Below, piece by piece: positions 58,676 through 64,000 of a DNA stretch of 64,000 bases. Position 1 is the stretch's first letter; the number at the start of each line of letters is the position of its first letter. The translations under genes were made by a program, and so were the position numbers. Origin of the DNA: Phragmites australis (taxonomy: Eukaryota > Streptophyta > Magnoliopsida > Poales > Poaceae); the NCBI RefSeq assembly GCF_958298935.1, contig NC_084929.1:2480001-2544000 (forward strand), read 5' to 3'. The notes under the pieces were generated by a model. It made no database searches. It worked only from the letters and a program-made list of their open reading frames with translations, and had not been told where the DNA came from.

Positions 58676-61360
58676 TCATCGACGTAGAAAGATCTTAGAT
58701 CCATCTTCAGTGTACTCCTTGATACCTTCTTCAACTGAATGTTTAGTGATAACAAGAGTGAGCACTTGTCATACTGAGTAAGTTGTGAAGAAAATAGTAT
58801 GCACATTAAGGCTTAACAAGAATAAGGCTAATATGACTCTTTTGTATAAAACAATATTCAAGTAAAAATATTTAAATACAATAATAATTAAGTGAATAAC
58901 AAATCACCTCAAAATTCCATCCATCTTGACCTAATCAACTTCTCATACCTCAATCAAAGTTCCATCCACTAAGGTTAAACCCACAATCATAGTTTTCAAC
59001 ACTATGATTGACCACTCTCAACTATGATTCCCTCCATCATAGTTGATAAACTAACCAAAACATTAAGTTATAATCATAGTAGGTTTCCAGTGCCGCTCGT
59101 GACTGTGAGCATGTCTAAATATTCAGTTTTAACTCTGCAGAGGTTATACTTTACTCACAAAGACGTTTTTCCCATTTTACCGAGCATCCGTTGGCTAATG
59201 AAAAACTCTCACACACTATCGAGGTGTGCGATAGGAATCCACTACAAAGCCTTTATAATGCTCCTCTCAGCATATGTCTACCCGCTAAAATTTCACCACC
59301 GCGTGATTCCACCTCAACAACAGAAGCCCCATCTTGCGCCTTTTGGAGCAAAAGAAGTCCATCACTTCCATTCCCCGTACTACTAGATGGTCTACACTAT
59401 GCTGAGAATAAAACAAATTATTTGACTAGATCCGTCCCATACCAGCCTTATGATTATACTATAAATACAGAAATGTCACACCATAAGCCGATCCTTATGT
59501 TTGAGCAAGACTACTACTTTCCCAACTATACATCACATACCAGCCTTATCATACCACTTGCTAAAATTTCTATACCATGTTGCAACAAAATTTATTTCAT
59601 CATATTTTATTATTGTTGCATAGGAATATTATCAAGTTCGTAGAGTAATTATCATGATCACCATCTCAAAGCAAGGCTAAGCATCATCTACACTTTCATA
59701 ACCCAAAACCATACTATGGCGACAAGAATGGTAAGGGAAAACTAGGATAAATCCTAATTCTTGGGATTCCCGACACAATTATTAGCATGCATGTTTGTAA
59801 AACAAATATTTGTAAAACTAGGATAAATATGTTTAAGAACATAATTTTTCTTCACTGAACTCAGTTGGGTCTTCAAAATCTTGGTCATACAATCCTTCTA
59901 GCTCCTCGGAAACATTGGCGTCTACTCGCAACATACGTAGAAAAAGAACAACAAATAAACACCAAAATCCAAAAATAACCAAAATAACACAACAAACATC
60001 ATCACATACAAAATCATGCTATTCCAGACAGTTCGGCGAAAGAATGGGTCCAAACGGAGCTGCGATTAACAAGTTATGATTTTCTAAAGATTCAAACAGG
60101 ATTAAAAAGTTTATCTACACATGAAATTATGTTACTAGAAATTTTCTAGATTTTTTTCAAAGCCATCTATGATTTTCTGGGATTTTTTGGAATTTTCTAG
60201 AATTTTATTTGAATTATAAAACTTTTGAAAACTATTAAACACAATTAAATAAACCTATAAAACATTATTAAACATTATCAAAAATTAATTTCCTATTTAT
60301 TATTATTATTTAAATAATACTAAAAACTATTTTTTGCATAATATATAGTATTTATGGCGTCAATAAAGCAATTAAAACAATTAAAAAGAAAAACAAAAGC
60401 TGACTAGATTGTTGACTGGGCACTACAAGTTGAGGTGACATGGCACATCGGCAAACAAGCTGATGCGGCTGCCACGTCACCCTGCTAACTAGGCAACCGG
60501 CTGACTAGGTTTATGGATGCCACATGTGACACTGGATTGGATCGCAAAGGGGTACGAGGGGATCTAATCGTCATCGTCGAGTCTAGATCTAATGGCTCAG
60601 ATGCTTCGGCTCTCGGCTCTAGTGAACAAAAGGTGGTTGCGGCTCTTCCCGTGGTGGGGCACGGCCGAAATCCCACCGGAACACCGTTCCGGTGGTCCAA
60701 CAACTCTAGCGAGCGATGAAAAAGCATGGGGAACTCACCTAAGGCACGTGTCGACATCAGCATGCTCCAGAGAAGCTAGCGACGGTGAAGGGCGGCTTAA
60801 AGCTTCGTCTCTTGTCGACAAAGGGCTCTGAGTGTCGATCCCTCGGTGAGGAGTTGGGGGAAGGCTCGAGATGCTCTAGGGAGGGTCTAGGTCACATATA
60901 TATAGGCGAACATCTCTCTTATCTCGAGTTCGATTCGGATTTTGAAAAGGGCGGCGACGACGATCCAAACTAGGTTCTGGCGATTCAAACTCATTTGGGT
61001 CTCTATCTTTTGGGCAAAAGATCGCTTATAGCTCAGGGATTCTTCCTCCTTTTGATCCATCTCGGGCGGTCGGTAGATGAGCTTAGGTGTCCAACACAAA
61101 TTTGGCTCAGGCTTTGGCCAAATTGGCTTGGGCTTGGGCTTCTAGATGCTTTGGCGATCTCGTTTGGCGGTTGTGTGGTCGATCTTCAGCTTGGGCATGG
61201 CAGCATTGACGCGGGCAGCGGCCAGTGGCCGGCTGCTATTGCATTGCACTGAGCAGAGAAGAGAAGGGAGAGGAGAGTAGCGGCTAGGCTAGGCTAAAAC
61301 AGAGAGTAGAGAGGGAAAAGGAGATAGAGAGATGGGCTTCGGTCCAAAAACTCTAAAGAC
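58676..61360. other. Retrotransposon-like sequence without coding capacity
   Basis: The part near 59090-59380, around GTGCCGCTCGTGACTGTGAG and AACTCTGCAGAGGTTATAC, resembles untranslated DNA that I recall from grass LTR retrotransposons. 60000-60400 is AT-rich. 60480-61250 is GC-richer with a chance frame. No reverse transcriptase is visible. Confidence 0.4.
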
Positions 61361-61369
61361 TTTTTTAAT

Positions 61370-61640
61370 TTCCTTATGTATATACACATGTATATTTATA
61401 TATACATACAACATATATACTCTCTCTATATATACATTATACTAGCTCACAAAATCAATCAATCTACCAAGCGAACTATCAAACACATGAGTGTCTATAA
61501 ACACACTTTTATAGGAAATGGTCCTCAATGTATACATGTATTTATACACATAACACATATATTCACACACACACATATATACATGTATAAAGGCACACAT
61601 ACACACTTAGAGTTTTTATTTAATTTTTGAAAACTCTTTT
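61370..61640. repeat. AT/ATAC microsatellite-like stretch
   Basis: This is an alternating TATATAC and CACACATA-rich sequence. It is non-coding despite one open frame. Confidence 0.6.
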
Positions 61641-61799
61641 TATTTTTAGAAATTTTTATTTTTATTTTTTGTTTTCAAGAACTTAGACTGTTACCCCTAT
61701 CAATCTGCTATTAGTATTATTTGCATGTAATCGGAAGGGACTGTGTATATCATATAATCGGAAGGGGCATTTATCTTGGGAACAAAAGGGTGCAATCCA

Positions 61800-62530
61800 A
61801 TCCATATGAAGAAGCATGTAAGGGCTAGCTAGATGATTCAGAGGAATAAAAAGAATGCATCAAGTACGATTAGATGCATGTGCATGATTGTACCAACCAT
61901 GTGTGCCTGCAAGAAACAGATCAGTATTCGTGACTTGCTTCGATGTGAACTGTTGGATTTGAAATAGAGTCAAGGTTCAGCGGTACAGTATCGTACATGA
62001 CTGATACAGTAAAATCAGTATAGTGAACGGAACTCATGCTACATCGTCTAAAACTATGTCTAACGGTTTTCTTTCAAATCTAAAATTCTTTCACGATAGG
62101 ATTTTCATTCCCTTCAGCGCTCCAACGGTTTCCCTTTACGGTTCCCGTCACGAAAAGATTTTCAGAGTCATTCCCTCTAGGACAGGATTCTCTTTCCTTT
62201 CCCTTCACGATTCCTCTCGAAGGTAAGCTGTTGGAGATGAGAGGAAATAAAGGAAATGAGAACGGAGAAAGGAATCAGGAAGGGAACAAAATGAAGGGAA
62301 TATAATTGAAGATAGTCTATAAATTACTGTTTACCCATATAAAAATACTATTCATTCGTGAGTTTGCTTCTTCACATCCCAGGATCCATTTCCCGGCCTG
62401 CCATGTCGGTGCACAAGGATCCAATGTGCGCTGCATTATTCTGACGAAGGATAAGGTCGCAATCAAGCGCATGGGCATGATGACGAAGCTCACAAAGGCA
62501 CAGCCGCACAAGGATCCAAAGATGGTGAGG
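61800..62530 (+). repeat. Second copy of a dispersed repeat, split by about 450 bp
   Basis: GAAGAAGCAT, AGATGCATGTGCATGATTGT, then CTGCCATGTCGGTGCACAAGG, TGCATTATTCTGAC.AAGGA and GCACAAGGATCCAA match 54540-54750 in order. The stretch 61915-62385 is extra here. Confidence 0.65.
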
Positions 62531-63968
62531 CCATTATATATATAATCCATAAAAAACCGGCGACCGTAAGATTTCGATTACAAAACATGAAAACATTCAT
62601 TATGAAATCTGAAAACAGACGAACGGGGAATCCATATTTAACACGCTGGATATTAAACCGGTGACATATAACCACACTACTTAACAATCGTGCCTTATAT
62701 AATATTTCACATGCTGGAGTACGGACCATTCCAACCTACTGGAGTGACCAAGAGGCTTATGGGCGAAAAAAATAGAAAAACATATAATATAAAATAGAAA
62801 AACGTATATTATATAATAGGAAAATACATGTTAAAAAAAAGAAAACTTGGGTCGAAGTAATCGAAGAATATATGTTTATGTGACCGGGAAAATACATGTT
62901 GTTGTAACCAGAAAAAATATATTATATGACCAGAAAATGGCTTGGCGTTACTGAAAATTCACTATTCAATGACAGCAACGCCATATATAAAGTACAAAGG
63001 AATAACAGTATGCGAAATTTTCTCTCTAAACAAGAAAACAAATCATGTAATCAGGAACAATATTTAGCTAATCAAGGAAAAGAATAACATCACGTGAGAT
63101 TCTCCCTCTAAACAAGTAAACTAATTACATAATCAAGGAAAACAAATCTCCAGGTAATCAAGAAAAGGAAAAATAAGTAAAATGATCAAGTAACCATATA
63201 TGTGATGGTTTTCTCAGGACATTTATTATTTTATTGCTATGGTCATATATGTGATGCTTGAAGTCACTTCATTTTATTATTTTAATCTCGTAAAATCACT
63301 TGCTTTATTATTTTAATCTCATGAAATCACTTGTTTTATTGCTATTTACATCGTTTTCTGGTTCTGGTGATTATCTTTTCCAGTTGAGTAAAAGTCGACT
63401 TTCGTGCTCAATTGAAATTGTCATTGTTTCCTTGGTACTTTTTCGGTTCTAACAATTATCGTTTCTGGTTGGGTAAAGATCAGGAAGATAAAAAAAAAAA
63501 TACGAGGAGAACATAAACTGAATTATCTGTCCACTCAAAATTGAACCAAACAAAGGTGAAATAAGTATTACAATATATGATTCAACAAATTTCGTTCTGC
63601 ACTAGAAAAGATTTCAGAAAACTACCTTAACACATCACATTAACTCAAGATCAAAACTATATACAAAAGAAACTCAATGTTTGGACTGAAACCCATGCCG
63701 CAACCATAACTGAGTACGTAGATAGGGTCGACTGTGGAGACTAGAGATGCGTAAGCAATGGACGGAGATGCTGATGGAGATTCCGCATATACAACCACGC
63801 TTGCACCGATAGACGATGTCTCACTCATCAGCGAACATTGGGGAGCAACACAGCGAGACGAGGGATTCACATGCCTCTCAAATCGACCCCACTGGTATTG
63901 GCTATAAATCTGAATCTAGTGATCTTCAACGGTTTATGAGGACCAGAGGGGATAAAGGAAACAACCTC
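62531..63968. other. AT-rich DNA, nothing recognised
   Basis: No gene is apparent. Short direct repeats of TTTATTATTTTAATCTC occur near 63260-63330. Confidence 0.4.
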
Positions 63969-63977
63969 TATATAAAG
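63969..63977 (+). promoter_or_regulatory. Possible TATA box at the window edge
   Basis: TATATAAAG could belong to a plus-strand gene beginning beyond base 64000. There is no other support. Confidence 0.2.
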
Positions 63978-64000
63978 GCTAGAGGGATGGTTTTTTTCGG

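Noticed and set aside
61376..61630. 84-codon frame rich in Ile, Tyr and His
   Set aside because: It is a translation of a TATAC/CACA microsatellite.

Overview
The window is nuclear DNA from a grass (Poaceae). The genes are plant genes: a 12-exon isovaleryl-CoA dehydrogenase with GT-AG and one GC-AG intron, a cytoplasmic kinase with five exons, an intronless lectin receptor kinase, a CC-NLR-like protein and class III peroxidases. The GC-rich, single-exon coding style and the dense DNA transposons (Stowaway, PIF/Harbinger, Mutator-like, CACTA) point to a grass. The species cannot be named from the sequence alone.

1-23 kb is the gene-rich part. It holds the 3' nine tenths of IVD (+, 1-2901), a PBS1-like/RLCK-VII kinase (-, 4531-6945), an L-type lectin receptor kinase (-, about 9819-12014) and a 1344-residue NLR-like protein (-, 18939-22973) whose nucleotide-binding motifs are degraded. 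IVD acts in mitochondrial leucine breakdown. The two kinases and the NLR-like protein belong to families of immune and cell-surface signalling. Gaps between them hold a Stowaway MITE and repeat-like GC-rich DNA.

24-34.5 kb is transposon DNA. A Mutator-like element (about 25571-30977) has long inverted ends and a dead transposase. It is followed by a 170-bp relic of a peroxidase promoter (about 31365-31535), a PIF/Harbinger element (32060-33937, TTA target duplication) and CACTA-type debris.

35.5-51 kb is a decayed peroxidase array. Two nearly identical peroxidase genes (38510-39511 and 49250-50251, both -) lie in two copies of a segment of about 4.7 kb (35485-40235 and 46244 to about 50960). 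Each copy carries the same small CACTA element, which holds a captured piece of a CIPK-type kinase C-terminus. A Pack-MULE-like element (45086-46920) sits in an older peroxidase upstream region. An LTR (40236-40990) and a dead TNP2-type CACTA element (to 44313) separate the two copies. Extra copies of peroxidase upstream DNA without a peroxidase show that the array was once larger.

51-64 kb has no intact gene that I recognise. It contains a second PIF/Harbinger element (51887-53670), a broken PPR-like fragment (56155-56549), a short LTR element on the minus strand with a tRNA-Met type primer site (57350-58675), retrotransposon-like DNA to about 61.3 kb and AT-rich sequence.
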